Origin: Nocardioides anomalus
GTDB taxonomy: Bacteria; Actinomycetota; Actinomycetes; Propionibacteriales; Nocardioidaceae
Assembly (NCBI RefSeq): GCF_011046535.1
Contig: NZ_CP049257.1
Location: 4,216,001-4,280,000 of the forward strand
Length of the DNA stretch: 64,000 nucleotides
Reading direction: 5' to 3'
Shown: positions 43,339-51,754 of the stretch, in pieces
How the letters are laid out: each line of letters starts with the position of its first letter
Position numbering within the stretch: the first letter of the stretch is position 1
Position numbers and translations under genes: made by a program
Notes under the pieces: generated by a model
Database searches by the model: none
Told to the model about the DNA's origin: nothing
Seen by the model: the letters and a program-made list of their open reading frames with translations, nothing else

Positions 43339-44793
43339 GTGTCCGGCACCGACCTCCCCGACGTCCGCTCGGCCGCGGAGGTGCCCGCCGGCGCGCCGGC
43401 GTACGACGTGGTGGTGGTCGGGTTCGGGATCGCCGGCGGGTGCGCGGCCCTCGAGGCGGCCCGGGCCGGAGCGCGCGTGCTGCTGCTGGAGAGGGCGGCG
43501 GTCCACGGGGGGACGAGCGCGCTGAGCGGAGGCCACTTCTACCTCGGCGCCGGGACGCCGGTGCAGGAGGCGACCGGGCACGCCGACGACGTCGAGGCGA
43601 TGGCGCGCTACCTCACCCTCACCAGCAAGGACCCGGACGCGGAGAAGATCCGCGCCTACTGCGAGGGCTCGGTCGAGCACTTCGGGTGGCTGGAGGCGCT
43701 GGGCTTCGCCTTCGAGCGCTCCTACTACCCGGAGAAGGCGGTGATCCAGCCCGGCACCCAGGGCCTGATGTTCACCGGCAACGAGAAGGTCTGGCCGTTC
43801 CTGGAGCAGGCGCGGCCGGCCCCGCGCGGCCACAAGGTGCCGGTCCCGGGTGACACCGACGGCACCAGGCTGGTGATGGACCTGCTGCGCGACCGGGTCG
43901 TGGAGGCGGGCGTCGAGGTCCGCTACGAGACCGGCGTGACCCACCTGGTCGCCGACGACACCGGCGCCGTGGTCGGCGTCGAGTGGCGCTCGTTCGAGCG
44001 GACCGGGGCGGTCCTGGCCCCGGCGGTGGTGCTGGCCGCCGGCGGCTTCGTGATGAATCCGGACATGGTCGCCACCCACACGCCGGCGCTCGGCTCGAAG
44101 CTGTTCACCCTCGGCTCGACGTACGACGACGGGCTGGGCATCCGCCTCGGTGCCAGCGTCGGCGGCGCGCTGGAGCACATGGACGAGCCGTTCATCACCG
44201 CGCCGTTCTACCCGCCCTCGGTGCTGGTCACGGGACTGGTCGTCAACCGGGACGGCGAGCGGTTCGTGGCCGAGGACAGCTACCACGCGCGGACGTCGTA
44301 CCACGTCATGCAGCAGCCCGACCAGGTCGCCTGGCTCATCGTCGACAGCGCCCACATGGAGGAGCAGCGCATGTCGCTGTGCCCGCTCGTGGACGGCTGG
44401 GAGACGGTCGAGGAGATGGAGGAGGGGCTCGGGATCGCGACGGGTGCGCTGGCCAAGACCCTCGACCGCTACAACGAGCACGCCGCGCGCGGCGAGGACC
44501 CCGACTTCCACAAGCACCCCGACTGGCTCGCGCCCCAGGACCAGGGGCCGTGGGGCGCCTACGACCTGTCGCTCGGGAAGGCGCTGTACGCCGGCTTCAC
44601 CCTCGGCGGGCTGCGGGTGAGTGTGGACGGCGAGGTCCGGCGCGCGGACGGGTCCCTCGTCCCCGGGCTGTACGCCGCCGGTGCGTGCGCGTCCAACCTC
44701 GCCCAGGACGGCGCCGGCTACTGCTCCGGCACCCAGCTGGGCGAGGGGTCGTTCTTCGGGCGGAGGGCTGGTCGGCGCGCCGCCCTAGGGTGA
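43339..44793 (+). CDS. FAD-dependent oxidoreductase (ketosteroid dehydrogenase / fumarate reductase superfamily)
   Basis: A 484-aa flavoprotein. The FAD-binding Rossmann motif is DVVVVGFGIAGGCAALEAARAGARVLLLERAAVHGGTSALSGGHFYLGAG (about 22-70). The C-terminal FAD segment is GLYAAGACASNLAQDGAGYCSGTQLGEGSFFGRRAG. This arrangement is shared by 3-ketosteroid delta-1-dehydrogenases and fumarate reductase-like enzymes; the sequence alone does not fix the substrate. The KstR-type operator upstream favours a role in steroid or related ring degradation, an inference. It is transcribed with the DinB and aminotransferase genes behind it (4 bases apart). GTG start. Confidence 0.82.
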   Translation: MSGTDLPDVRSAAEVPAGAPAYDVVVVGFGIAGGCAALEAARAGARVLLLERAAVHGGTSALSGGHFYLGAGTPVQEATGHADDVEAMARYLTLTSKDPDAEKIRAYCEGSVEHFGWLEALGFAFERSYYPEKAVIQPGTQGLMFTGNEKVWPFLEQARPAPRGHKVPVPGDTDGTRLVMDLLRDRVVEAGVEVRYETGVTHLVADDTGAVVGVEWRSFERTGAVLAPAVVLAAGGFVMNPDMVATHTPALGSKLFTLGSTYDDGLGIRLGASVGGALEHMDEPFITAPFYPPSVLVTGLVVNRDGERFVAEDSYHARTSYHVMQQPDQVAWLIVDSAHMEEQRMSLCPLVDGWETVEEMEEGLGIATGALAKTLDRYNEHAARGEDPDFHKHPDWLAPQDQGPWGAYDLSLGKALYAGFTLGGLRVSVDGEVRRADGSLVPGLYAAGACASNLAQDGAGYCSGTQLGEGSFFGRRAGRRAALG

Positions 44794-44797
44794 GCGC

Positions 44798-45475
44798 ATG
44801 GCCGAGGAGTTCAGGGAGCGGGACCTGCGCGGGGCGCGGTTCGTGGAGTCCGACCTGTCCGGCGTGGTGATCCGCGGCAGCGAGGTCTCGGGGCTGGCCA
44901 TCGACTCGCCCTGGCTGCTCGACGGCGACCCGGTGACGGTCAACGGCGTCGACATCACCGGCTACGTCGAGGGCGAGCTCAACCGCCGCTTCCCCGGGCG
45001 CGAGCTGTGGCGGGCCACCGACCCCGAAGGGCTCCGCGAGGCCTGGCGCGCGGCGGTCGCCGCCTGGGACGCCGTGATCGGGCGCGCACCGGAGGCCCTG
45101 GTCGACGAGGAGGTCGACGGCGAGTGGTCCTTCGCCACGACGCTGCGCCACCTGGTGCACGCGACCGACCTGTGGCTCGGCCAGAGCGTGCTGGGCTGGT
45201 CGCGCGAGGAGTTCCACCCGCTCGGCGTCGGCTACGGCCAGGTCGCCGAGCCCGCGCCGTACGCCGACGTGCTGGCCGCCCGAGCGAGCCGCGTCGCGCT
45301 GGTCAGGGAGTTCCTGGCCGACGTCACGCCCGAGGTCCTCGTCGAGCCGCGCCCCCAGCCGCACGAGCCCGAGCGCACCGTGACCGTGTGCCACTGCGTG
45401 CAGGTGGTCATGGAGGAGAGCTGGGAGCACCTGCGCTTCGCGGTGCGCGACCTCGACGCGCTCGAGCGGGCATGA
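44798..45475 (+). CDS. DinB-family protein with N-terminal pentapeptide-like repeats
   Basis: A 225-aa protein. Residues 4-36 (FRERDLRGARFVESDLSGVVIRGSEVSGLAI) show a five-residue rhythm with hydrophobic centres, like pentapeptide repeats. The rest is a DinB-type four-helix bundle with metal-site histidines in SFATTLRHLVHATDLWLG and EESWEHLRFAVRD. DinB-fold proteins in actinomycetes include mycothiol-dependent enzymes (maleylpyruvate isomerase, S-transferases). Stop overlaps the aminotransferase start by 4 bp. Confidence 0.8.
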   Translation: MAEEFRERDLRGARFVESDLSGVVIRGSEVSGLAIDSPWLLDGDPVTVNGVDITGYVEGELNRRFPGRELWRATDPEGLREAWRAAVAAWDAVIGRAPEALVDEEVDGEWSFATTLRHLVHATDLWLGQSVLGWSREEFHPLGVGYGQVAEPAPYADVLAARASRVALVREFLADVTPEVLVEPRPQPHEPERTVTVCHCVQVVMEESWEHLRFAVRDLDALERA

Positions 45476-46668
45476 CCCTGCCGACCGGGGACCGCTGGCA
45501 GGTGGCCCGCCGGGCCGACGTGCCGCCGTTCCACGTGATGGACCTGCTCGCGGCGGCGGCGGTCCGCCGGCGCACGCACGGCGACCTGCTCGACCTGCTG
45601 GCCGGCCAGCCCGCGACCGGCGCGCCGGCACCGGTGCGCGACGAGGCGGTGCGACTGCTGCAGAGCGGCGACCCGCTCGGCTACACGCCCGCGGTCGGCA
45701 TCCTCGAGCTGCGCGAGGCCATCGCCGGTCACCACCGGCGCACCTACGGCATCGAGGTCGACCCCGACGAGGTCATCGTCACCACCGGCAGCAGCGGCGG
45801 CTTCCTGCTGGCCTTCCTGGCGGCGTTCGACGTGGGCGACAAGGTCGCGATGGCCCGGCCCGGCTACCCCTGCTACCGCAACGTGCTCAACGCGCTGGGC
45901 GTCGAGGTGGTCGAGGTGCCGACCGGTCCGGAGACCCGCTTCCAGCCGACCGTCGAGCAGGTCGCCGAGCTGCACGCGCAGCACGGGCTCAGCGGCCTGG
46001 TCGTGGCCAGCCCGGCCAACCCGACCGGCACCATGCTGCTGCCCTCCGAGCTGGCCGCGCTCTCCCAGTGGTGCGAGGCCGAGCAGGTGCAGCTGATCAG
46101 CGACGAGATCTACCACGGCATCGAGTACGCCCCCCTCGACGGCGGCGACCGGATGGCGCGCTCGGCGTGGGAGACCAGCCGCGAGGCCGTGGTCTTCGCG
46201 AGCTTCTCGAAGTACTTCTCCATGACCGGCTGGCGCATCGGCTGGATGCTCGTCCCCGAGCGGCTGCGCCGCGCCTGCGACGTGCTCACCGGCAACTTCA
46301 CCATCTGCCCGCCGGTGCTCGCCCAGCGCGCCGCGCTCGCGGCGTTCGACGACGCGTCGTACGCCGAGCTCGACGGTCACGTCCGCCGCTACGCCGACAA
46401 CCGGCGCCTGCTCCTGGAGGGGCTGCCCCGGCTCGGGATCACCGGCCTCGCGCCGGCCGACGGTGCGTTCTACGCCTACGCCGACGTCGGTCACGTCAGC
46501 CAGGACACGATGGCCTTCTGCCACGACCTGCTCGCCCGCACCGGCGTCGCGGTCGCGCCCGGCGTGGACTTCGACACCGAGGTCGGCCAGCGCTTCGTGC
46601 GGATCTCGTTCCCGGGCGACGCGGCGACCATCGAGGCAGCGCTGGAGCGGCTCTCCACAGTCCTCTGA
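45472..46668 (+). CDS. Pyridoxal-phosphate aminotransferase, class I/II
   Basis: A 398-aa fold-type I aminotransferase. The PLP lysine is K247 in FASFSKYFSMTGWRIGWM, with the substrate loop SPANPTGTML and the ISDEIYHGIEY strand holding the PLP-pyridine aspartate. It resembles aspartate/tyrosine-type and alanine-valine-type aminotransferases; the amino donor is not predictable. Coupled by ATGA to the DinB gene. Confidence 0.88.
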   Translation: MTLPTGDRWQVARRADVPPFHVMDLLAAAAVRRRTHGDLLDLLAGQPATGAPAPVRDEAVRLLQSGDPLGYTPAVGILELREAIAGHHRRTYGIEVDPDEVIVTTGSSGGFLLAFLAAFDVGDKVAMARPGYPCYRNVLNALGVEVVEVPTGPETRFQPTVEQVAELHAQHGLSGLVVASPANPTGTMLLPSELAALSQWCEAEQVQLISDEIYHGIEYAPLDGGDRMARSAWETSREAVVFASFSKYFSMTGWRIGWMLVPERLRRACDVLTGNFTICPPVLAQRAALAAFDDASYAELDGHVRRYADNRRLLLEGLPRLGITGLAPADGAFYAYADVGHVSQDTMAFCHDLLARTGVAVAPGVDFDTEVGQRFVRISFPGDAATIEAALERLSTVL

Positions 46669-46711
46669 CGCCGGCGTTTGCTCCACAGCGCGGCCCGGGC
46701 AGGGCCTGCTC

Positions 46712-46993
46712 ATGCACGGCGACGCGGACGCGATCAGGCGACTGGCCCGGACCATGGGCGAGCAGGGCACGACCCTGCGCGACGAGGCGGGGCGGCTGCT
46801 CGCCCGCGCCGAGACGGTGACGTGGGAGGGGCTCGCCGCCGACGCCATGCGCCAGCGCGTGCGCGAGCAGGTGACCGGGCTGCACTGGGCGGCGGTCCTG
46901 GCCGACGAGGCCGCCGACGCGCTCGGTCGGCACGCCCGAGCCGTCGAGGAGCGCGGCGACCTGGTCGGCGACCTGCTGGGGCTGGTCTCGTGA
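46712..46993 (+). CDS. WXG100-like protein of cassette A
   Basis: A 93-aa helical protein: MHGDADAIRRLARTMGEQGTTLRDEAGRLLARAETVTWEGLAADAMRQRVREQV. The WEG turn in the middle marks it as WXG100-like. It is a clear paralog of the protein at 49153 (shared GD.D, EQG, AE.VTW.G.A.D.MR.R.RE). No YxxxD/E signal is visible, so if exported it needs a partner. Its stop overlaps the hydrolase start by 4 bp (GTGA). Confidence 0.75.
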   Translation: MHGDADAIRRLARTMGEQGTTLRDEAGRLLARAETVTWEGLAADAMRQRVREQVTGLHWAAVLADEAADALGRHARAVEERGDLVGDLLGLVS

Positions 46994-48246
46994 GCGACGA
47001 GATCATCCAGGTCACCGGCGGCGCGGCCGGCCTCGCGGCGTCGTACGCCGACGCCCGCGCCCTCGCCGCCGCCTTCGACGCCGCCGGCGACGACCTCCGC
47101 GCGGTGGCCGCGACCGCCCTCGGCGTGGCCCGCGACGGCGACCTGCTGACCTCGGCCGCCCTCTCCCCCACCACCTGCGCCGTCGCCGAGGCCGCCGTCC
47201 TGGCCACCGCGACCAGCGTGTCCTCGGCCGCCCTGTCCTGGGAGGGCACGGCCGCCGCCGTCCGCTTGGCCGTCGGTGGGCTCGAGGCCACCGACGGCGC
47301 CGTCCGCACCGCCCTGGACCGCCAGCTCGGGCCCTACGCCCTGCCGCCGCTCCTCCCGCTCGTCGCCGTCGACCCCGACGTGCTGAGCGACCACCCCGGC
47401 CTGACCTCCCACGCAATCGCCGCCCTCGGCGGCCCGCTCGGCGCCGTCGTCGCCGGCCTGCTCTACGGCGAGCCCGGCGGGCCGGTCGTCACGCCGTACG
47501 CCGCCACCCTCCCGCGCGGGCGCCCGAGGTCGGTCCGCGACCTGCTCGCCCACCTGCGCGCCGTGGCCGAGCTCTCGGGCCGCCCCGACTCACCGGCCAA
47601 CGGCACGATCGAGGTGCAGACCCTCGACGGGCCCGACGGGCGCCGGCACGTGGTCTACCTGCCCGGCACCGACGACTTCAACGCCCCGTGGGAACAGGGC
47701 GCCGACGTCCGCGACCTGGAGACCGACCTGGACCTCGCCGGCGGCCGCCCCGACGCCTACCGCGCCGGCATCCTCGAGGCCCTGCACCGTGCCGGCGCCA
47801 GACCCGACGAGCCCGTCCTCCTCGTCGGCCACTCCGCCGGCGGCATGGCGGCGGCCGCGCTGGTCGCCTCCAGCGGCGGCTTCGCCGTGACCCACGCGGT
47901 GACCGCCGGCGCGCCGACGGCCCAGGTGCCCGGCTTCCCCGCCGGCACCCACGTGCTGTCGCTGGAGCAGGTCGGCGACATCGTCCCCGAGCTCGACGGC
48001 GCCCCCAACCCCGACTCGGTCGAGCAGACGACGGTGCTGTTCGACGCCCACCCCGAGCAAGGGGTGCTGGCGCACCACGGCTACGACGCGTACGAGGCGG
48101 GCGCCGCGCTGGCTGATGCGAGCGCGGACCCCTCGGTGCACGAGAGCGTGGCGTCGATCGACGGCTTCTTGGCCGGAGACGGGCCGACGAGCAGCCAGGT
48201 CTTCCAGATCACGCGCGCGCCGGGCGTCGGCGCCTCGACCTGGTGA
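46990..48246 (+). CDS. Alpha/beta-hydrolase with WXG100-type N-terminal helical domain (cassette A, intact active site)
   Basis: A 418-aa two-part protein. Residues ~10-200 are Ala/Leu-rich helices with a WEG at about residue 84. Residues ~205-418 are an alpha/beta-hydrolase with S282 in the elbow LLVGHSAGGMAAA, D330 (EQVGDIVPELDG) and H362/H363 (GVLAHHGYDAYEAG). So it should have lipase, esterase or peptidase-like activity; the substrate is unknown. No signal peptide. It is coupled to a WXG100-like gene, so export by the type VII system is plausible. A paralog without the catalytic residues is at 50468. Confidence 0.75.
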   Translation: MSDEIIQVTGGAAGLAASYADARALAAAFDAAGDDLRAVAATALGVARDGDLLTSAALSPTTCAVAEAAVLATATSVSSAALSWEGTAAAVRLAVGGLEATDGAVRTALDRQLGPYALPPLLPLVAVDPDVLSDHPGLTSHAIAALGGPLGAVVAGLLYGEPGGPVVTPYAATLPRGRPRSVRDLLAHLRAVAELSGRPDSPANGTIEVQTLDGPDGRRHVVYLPGTDDFNAPWEQGADVRDLETDLDLAGGRPDAYRAGILEALHRAGARPDEPVLLVGHSAGGMAAAALVASSGGFAVTHAVTAGAPTAQVPGFPAGTHVLSLEQVGDIVPELDGAPNPDSVEQTTVLFDAHPEQGVLAHHGYDAYEAGAALADASADPSVHESVASIDGFLAGDGPTSSQVFQITRAPGVGASTW

Positions 48247-48251
48247 GGCGC

Positions 48252-49082
48252 TCAGCCCAGGGCCTCGAGGTCCTCGACCGACAACTTCAGCGAGGCCGCG
48301 GCCAGGTTCTCCACCAGGTGCGCCTCACTGCTGGTCCCGGGGATGGCCAGCACGTGCGGCCCCCGGCTCAGCAACCACGCCAGCCGCACCTGCGCCGGCG
48401 TCGCCCCGTGCGCCTCGGCGATCCGCGTGACGACCGCGTTGTCCGCCACCCCACCGACCTCCCGCCCCTCGGCCGCCAGCGTGAAGAACGGCACGAAGGC
48501 GATGCCCAGGTCGCCGCACCGGCAGAGCAGGGAGTCGTTGAGCCGCCCGAAGTCCGGCGCGTAGCGGTTCGACAGCGCCGTCACCGGCGCGACCGAGAGC
48601 GCCTGGTCGAGGTGCTCGGGCCGGACGTTGGAGAGCCCGAGGTGCTCGACGAGCCCCTCCTCGCGCAGGGCCGCCAGGACCGAGAAGTGCTCGCGGACAT
48701 CGGCCAGCCCGGCCTGGCGCAGGTACACCAGGTCAAGCCGCTCGCGCCCGAGCGCGCGCAGGTCCGCCTCGACGAGGGACCGCAGGTCCCCGGGCGCCGC
48801 GAGCCCGGCGTCGGTCGGCCCGACCTTGGTCGCGACGACCACGCGCCCGGCGTACCCCTCCAGCGCCTCGCGGATGATCGCGTTGGCCACGCCGAGCGAG
48901 GTGAAGCCGCCCGGCCCCTGGGACGCGTCGGCCACGCTCGGGTAGAACGCGGCCGTGTCGATGTGGTCGACGCCGAGCTCGACCGCACGACGCACGAGCC
49001 GGACGGCGGCGTCCCGGTCGGCGGGCGCGTAGCCCTCTCGCAGCAGCCGCTTGGCCCCGAGACCGATCCGCCGCACGTCCAC
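48252..49082 (-). CDS. Aldo/keto reductase
   Basis: A 276-aa NADPH-dependent TIM-barrel oxidoreductase. The catalytic tyrosine is Y47 in DTAAFYP, the lysine K85 region is VVVATKVGP, and the C-terminal IPGTSSEAHLVENLAA binds the cofactor. Lies on the opposite strand between cassettes A and B, five bases from the hydrolase stop. Nothing links it functionally to the cassettes. GTG start. Confidence 0.9.
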   Translation of the reverse strand: MDVRRIGLGAKRLLREGYAPADRDAAVRLVRRAVELGVDHIDTAAFYPSVADASQGPGGFTSLGVANAIIREALEGYAGRVVVATKVGPTDAGLAAPGDLRSLVEADLRALGRERLDLVYLRQAGLADVREHFSVLAALREEGLVEHLGLSNVRPEHLDQALSVAPVTALSNRYAPDFGRLNDSLLCRCGDLGIAFVPFFTLAAEGREVGGVADNAVVTRIAEAHGATPAQVRLAWLLSRGPHVLAIPGTSSEAHLVENLAAASLKLSVEDLEALG

Positions 49083-49152
49083 CGGAGGACCCTAGGCGGT
49101 TTTCACCCTCCGCGGGGCGGGTAGGTGGCGGGGGCTGGGAGGAGGTCTCGGG

Positions 49153-49533
49153 ATGTACGGCGACACGGACGTGATGCGCAAGCACGCCGACCGGCTGCGC
49201 GAGCAGGGTGCGGACATCCGCGCGCTCGCGGACCAGCTGGTCTCCCAGGCCGAGGCGGTGACGTGGGCGGGGCGGGCCGGCGACTCGATGCGCGAGCGGA
49301 TCAGGGAGCGGGCGGCGCGGCTGCGGGAGGCGGCGGAGCGGCACGAGGTCGCGGCCGACAGCCTCGAGGACCACACCCAGACCGTCGACGACCTCAAGGA
49401 CACCATCGCCGCGGCCGAGCGCCGGGCGACCGCGCTGGTCGACGACGGGACGCTGCCGGCCTTCGAGTCGCCGGCGCCGGGACACAAGGACTGGCTCGCG
49501 GTCACCCTGCCGCGCGTCGAGGAGCGTGGCTGA
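49153..49533 (+). CDS. WXG100-like protein of cassette B
   Basis: A 126-aa helical protein, paralog of the 46712 protein, with turn WAG in AVTWAGRAGDSMRERI, and an extra C-terminal tail (LPAFESPAPGHKDWLAVTLPRVEERG). The strong ribosome site GGAGG precedes the ATG by seven bases. It overlaps the EspG-like gene by one base (TGATG). No YxxxD/E signal. Confidence 0.75.
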   Translation: MYGDTDVMRKHADRLREQGADIRALADQLVSQAEAVTWAGRAGDSMRERIRERAARLREAAERHEVAADSLEDHTQTVDDLKDTIAAAERRATALVDDGTLPAFESPAPGHKDWLAVTLPRVEERG

Positions 49534-50471
49534 TGGGCACCATCGACCTCGGGCCACCGCCGCCGTCGCCGGGCGACCTGCTCGACGGGCTGCCGCGGCG
49601 GGTGGCGCTGACCCTGCCGGAGCTGCGGTTCGTGGCCGAACGGGCCAACGGGGCGCCGCTGCCGTTCGACGTGGCCGGTGCGCCGGTGAGCGCGGGCGGC
49701 CTGGACGACCGGCTCGGGCGCAGTCGCGGTTCGACCGAGCACGCGGCGTACGCCGAGGCGCTGGCCCGGCTGCACGACCCGGCCACGTCGCTGTCGCGAC
49801 GCGGGCTGCTGGTGGGCGGACCGGACGAGGGCGCCGTCGACGACGGGCTGCTCGGCGCCGTGGGCCTGCTGGCCACGCCGCGGGTGGCCATCGACCTCGA
49901 CGTCGCGGCCGGCGCGGTGCAGGTCAAGGCCTGGCACCGCCAACACGGCGGCGCGGTGGCCGCGCTGTCGACGCAGGACGGGCTGGTCTTCGAGCTGGCC
50001 TGGTTCCCGACGTGGGCGTGGGCGGCGGAGCTGGCCCGGGCGGCCGTGGTGCCCGAGGACCTGCCGCTCCAGGACTCCCGCGTCCCCGACCGGCTCGCGC
50101 TGCCGCACGCGCTGGCCGACGCCGCGCTCGAGGCGGCCCGCTCGCACCGGGCCGACCTGGTGCCGGTGCTGCTGGCCCAGCAGCCCGGCTCGGTCTCCGA
50201 CGAGCGCGGCGAGCTGGCCGACGCCGAGGCCGCGGCGGTGCTGACCGCGCTGGCCACCGAGCCGCGCGGCCGGCTGCGGGCGCTGGTCGCCGACGTGTCG
50301 GGCGACGAGACCTCGACCGTGGGCGTCGTGGCCTGGACGCTGGTGGCCGACGGGTGGCGCTCCCTGCGGACCCACCAGGCCGAGGACGGGCTGCGGCTCG
50401 AGCTGCGGCGGGTGATCCCCGAGGGCCTGGCCGCGGACCTGGCCCCGGTGCTGGCGGAGGTGGCGTCGTGA
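49533..50471 (+). CDS. EspG-like ESX chaperone
   Basis: A 312-aa protein with the layout of ESX EspG chaperones: an early LTLPELRFVAERANGAPLPFDV, then ARLHDPATSLSRRGLLVGG, a strand region VAIDLDVAAGAVQVKAWHRQHGGAVAALSTQDGLVFELAWFP, and a C-terminal VGVVAWTLVADGWRSLRTHQAEDGLRLELRRVIPEGLAADLAPVLAEV. EspG proteins bind PE/PPE substrates in mycobacteria. No PE/PPE genes are nearby; here it is coupled to WXG100-like and hydrolase-like genes on both sides. The assignment rests on pattern, not on a fixed motif. Confidence 0.5.
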   Translation: MGTIDLGPPPPSPGDLLDGLPRRVALTLPELRFVAERANGAPLPFDVAGAPVSAGGLDDRLGRSRGSTEHAAYAEALARLHDPATSLSRRGLLVGGPDEGAVDDGLLGAVGLLATPRVAIDLDVAAGAVQVKAWHRQHGGAVAALSTQDGLVFELAWFPTWAWAAELARAAVVPEDLPLQDSRVPDRLALPHALADAALEAARSHRADLVPVLLAQQPGSVSDERGELADAEAAAVLTALATEPRGRLRALVADVSGDETSTVGVVAWTLVADGWRSLRTHQAEDGLRLELRRVIPEGLAADLAPVLAEVAS

Positions 50472-51754
50472 GCGTGCGCGTGGCGGAGCGGTCCGACAAG
50501 TACGACCACCTGCTCCAGCTTGCCGACCTCTTCGACAGCTCCGGCGACCGGCTGCGGTCGATGGCCGGGCTGGGCGCCGAGATCCTGCGCGACGACGCGG
50601 TGGCCGACTCCGCCGAGCTGTCCGCCTCCACCCACGCCCTGGCGGAGGAGGACATCCGGGCGGCGACCACCGGCAAGCACGGCCTGCTGTCGCGCTCGAT
50701 CGAGCTGGACGCCGACGCCCTGGTGGTGCGTGCGACGGTGCTGACCTACCAGTGGATCGACGAGCTGCGTGACGCGGCGTACGAGACCCTCGGCGCGGTG
50801 GCCGGCCGGGCCATCGGCTACCTCGCACCCAACGTCGCGCTGGGCGGCGCCATCGTCACCGCCGGGCTGATCGAGACCGACGCGCTGGACCGCGACGGCG
50901 TCTCGACGTACCTCTCCGAGCTGGCCGAGGCCAACCCCGAGCTGATGGACCACGTGGTCTCCGGCGGCGGCGGGCTCCTCGACGGCCTGCAGATGCGCTC
51001 GGCCCTCACCGTGCCGTCCGCGGCCGGCGAGGCCGCTCGCCAGGTGGCCCGCGGCGGCCTGCGCGCGGTCGGCGTCCAGCCGCTGCGCCAGGACTCCTCC
51101 GCCGCGCTGCGCGACGTCGCCGCCGGCCTGCTCACCGACCCGCGGCCCGCCCCCGAGCCCGCCACCGGGGTCGAGCCACCATGCGTGCCGACCTCTCTGG
51201 TCGACCTGATGACCAGGCTCGACGAGCTCGACGGCAAGGTGCTGGTGCACCGTACGGCGCCCGGCCGCTACGTGGCGTACGTCGGCCGCCCGCCCGCCGT
51301 GAGCGAGGACGGCCTGCGGCTGAGCACCGGCGACCTCTCGCCGTACGCCGCCGAGGTCGCCCGCACCGTCGCTGCCGCGGTCGCGGGCGACGAGCAGCCG
51401 CACGTCATGACCGTCGGGACGGGTGCCGGCGGCGCCGTCGCCGCCGAGCTCGGCGCCCAGCGCCAGCCGCTGCCGTTCACCGTCGACCAGGTCATCACCG
51501 CCGGCGCCCCCGCGGCCCAGGTCCCGCGCCTGCCGAGCACCACGCGGATGCTCGCGCTCGAGGACCGCGCCGACCCGGTCGCGCTGCTCGGCTCGCTCAT
51601 CGCCGCCGGCGACGACAATCGCGTCACGGTGGTCTTCGACGCGGCCGGCTCGTCCTCGGAGAGCGTGTACGTCGCCGGCGCCCGCACCGCCGACGCCTCG
51701 CCCGACGTGGTGGCCGAGCTCGACCGGCTCCGGGGGCTGGGTTACCTCGCCTAG
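50468..51754 (+). CDS. Alpha/beta-hydrolase paralog without catalytic residues (cassette B)
   Basis: A 428-aa paralog of the cassette A hydrolase. The helical N-terminal halves align (LADLFDSSGDRLRSMAGLG with LAAAFDAAGDDLRAVAATA), and the C-terminal strand blocks correspond (VITAGAPAAQVPRLPSTTRMLALEDRADP with AVTAGAPTAQVPGFPAGTHVLSLEQVGD). The nucleophile elbow is VGTGAGGAVAA: the serine is G319 here. The acid D369 is retained, but no counterpart of H362/363 follows. It is therefore probably a non-enzymatic partner. Coupled by GTGA to the EspG-like gene. Confidence 0.7.
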   Translation: MSVRVAERSDKYDHLLQLADLFDSSGDRLRSMAGLGAEILRDDAVADSAELSASTHALAEEDIRAATTGKHGLLSRSIELDADALVVRATVLTYQWIDELRDAAYETLGAVAGRAIGYLAPNVALGGAIVTAGLIETDALDRDGVSTYLSELAEANPELMDHVVSGGGGLLDGLQMRSALTVPSAAGEAARQVARGGLRAVGVQPLRQDSSAALRDVAAGLLTDPRPAPEPATGVEPPCVPTSLVDLMTRLDELDGKVLVHRTAPGRYVAYVGRPPAVSEDGLRLSTGDLSPYAAEVARTVAAAVAGDEQPHVMTVGTGAGGAVAAELGAQRQPLPFTVDQVITAGAPAAQVPRLPSTTRMLALEDRADPVALLGSLIAAGDDNRVTVVFDAAGSSSESVYVAGARTADASPDVVAELDRLRGLGYLA

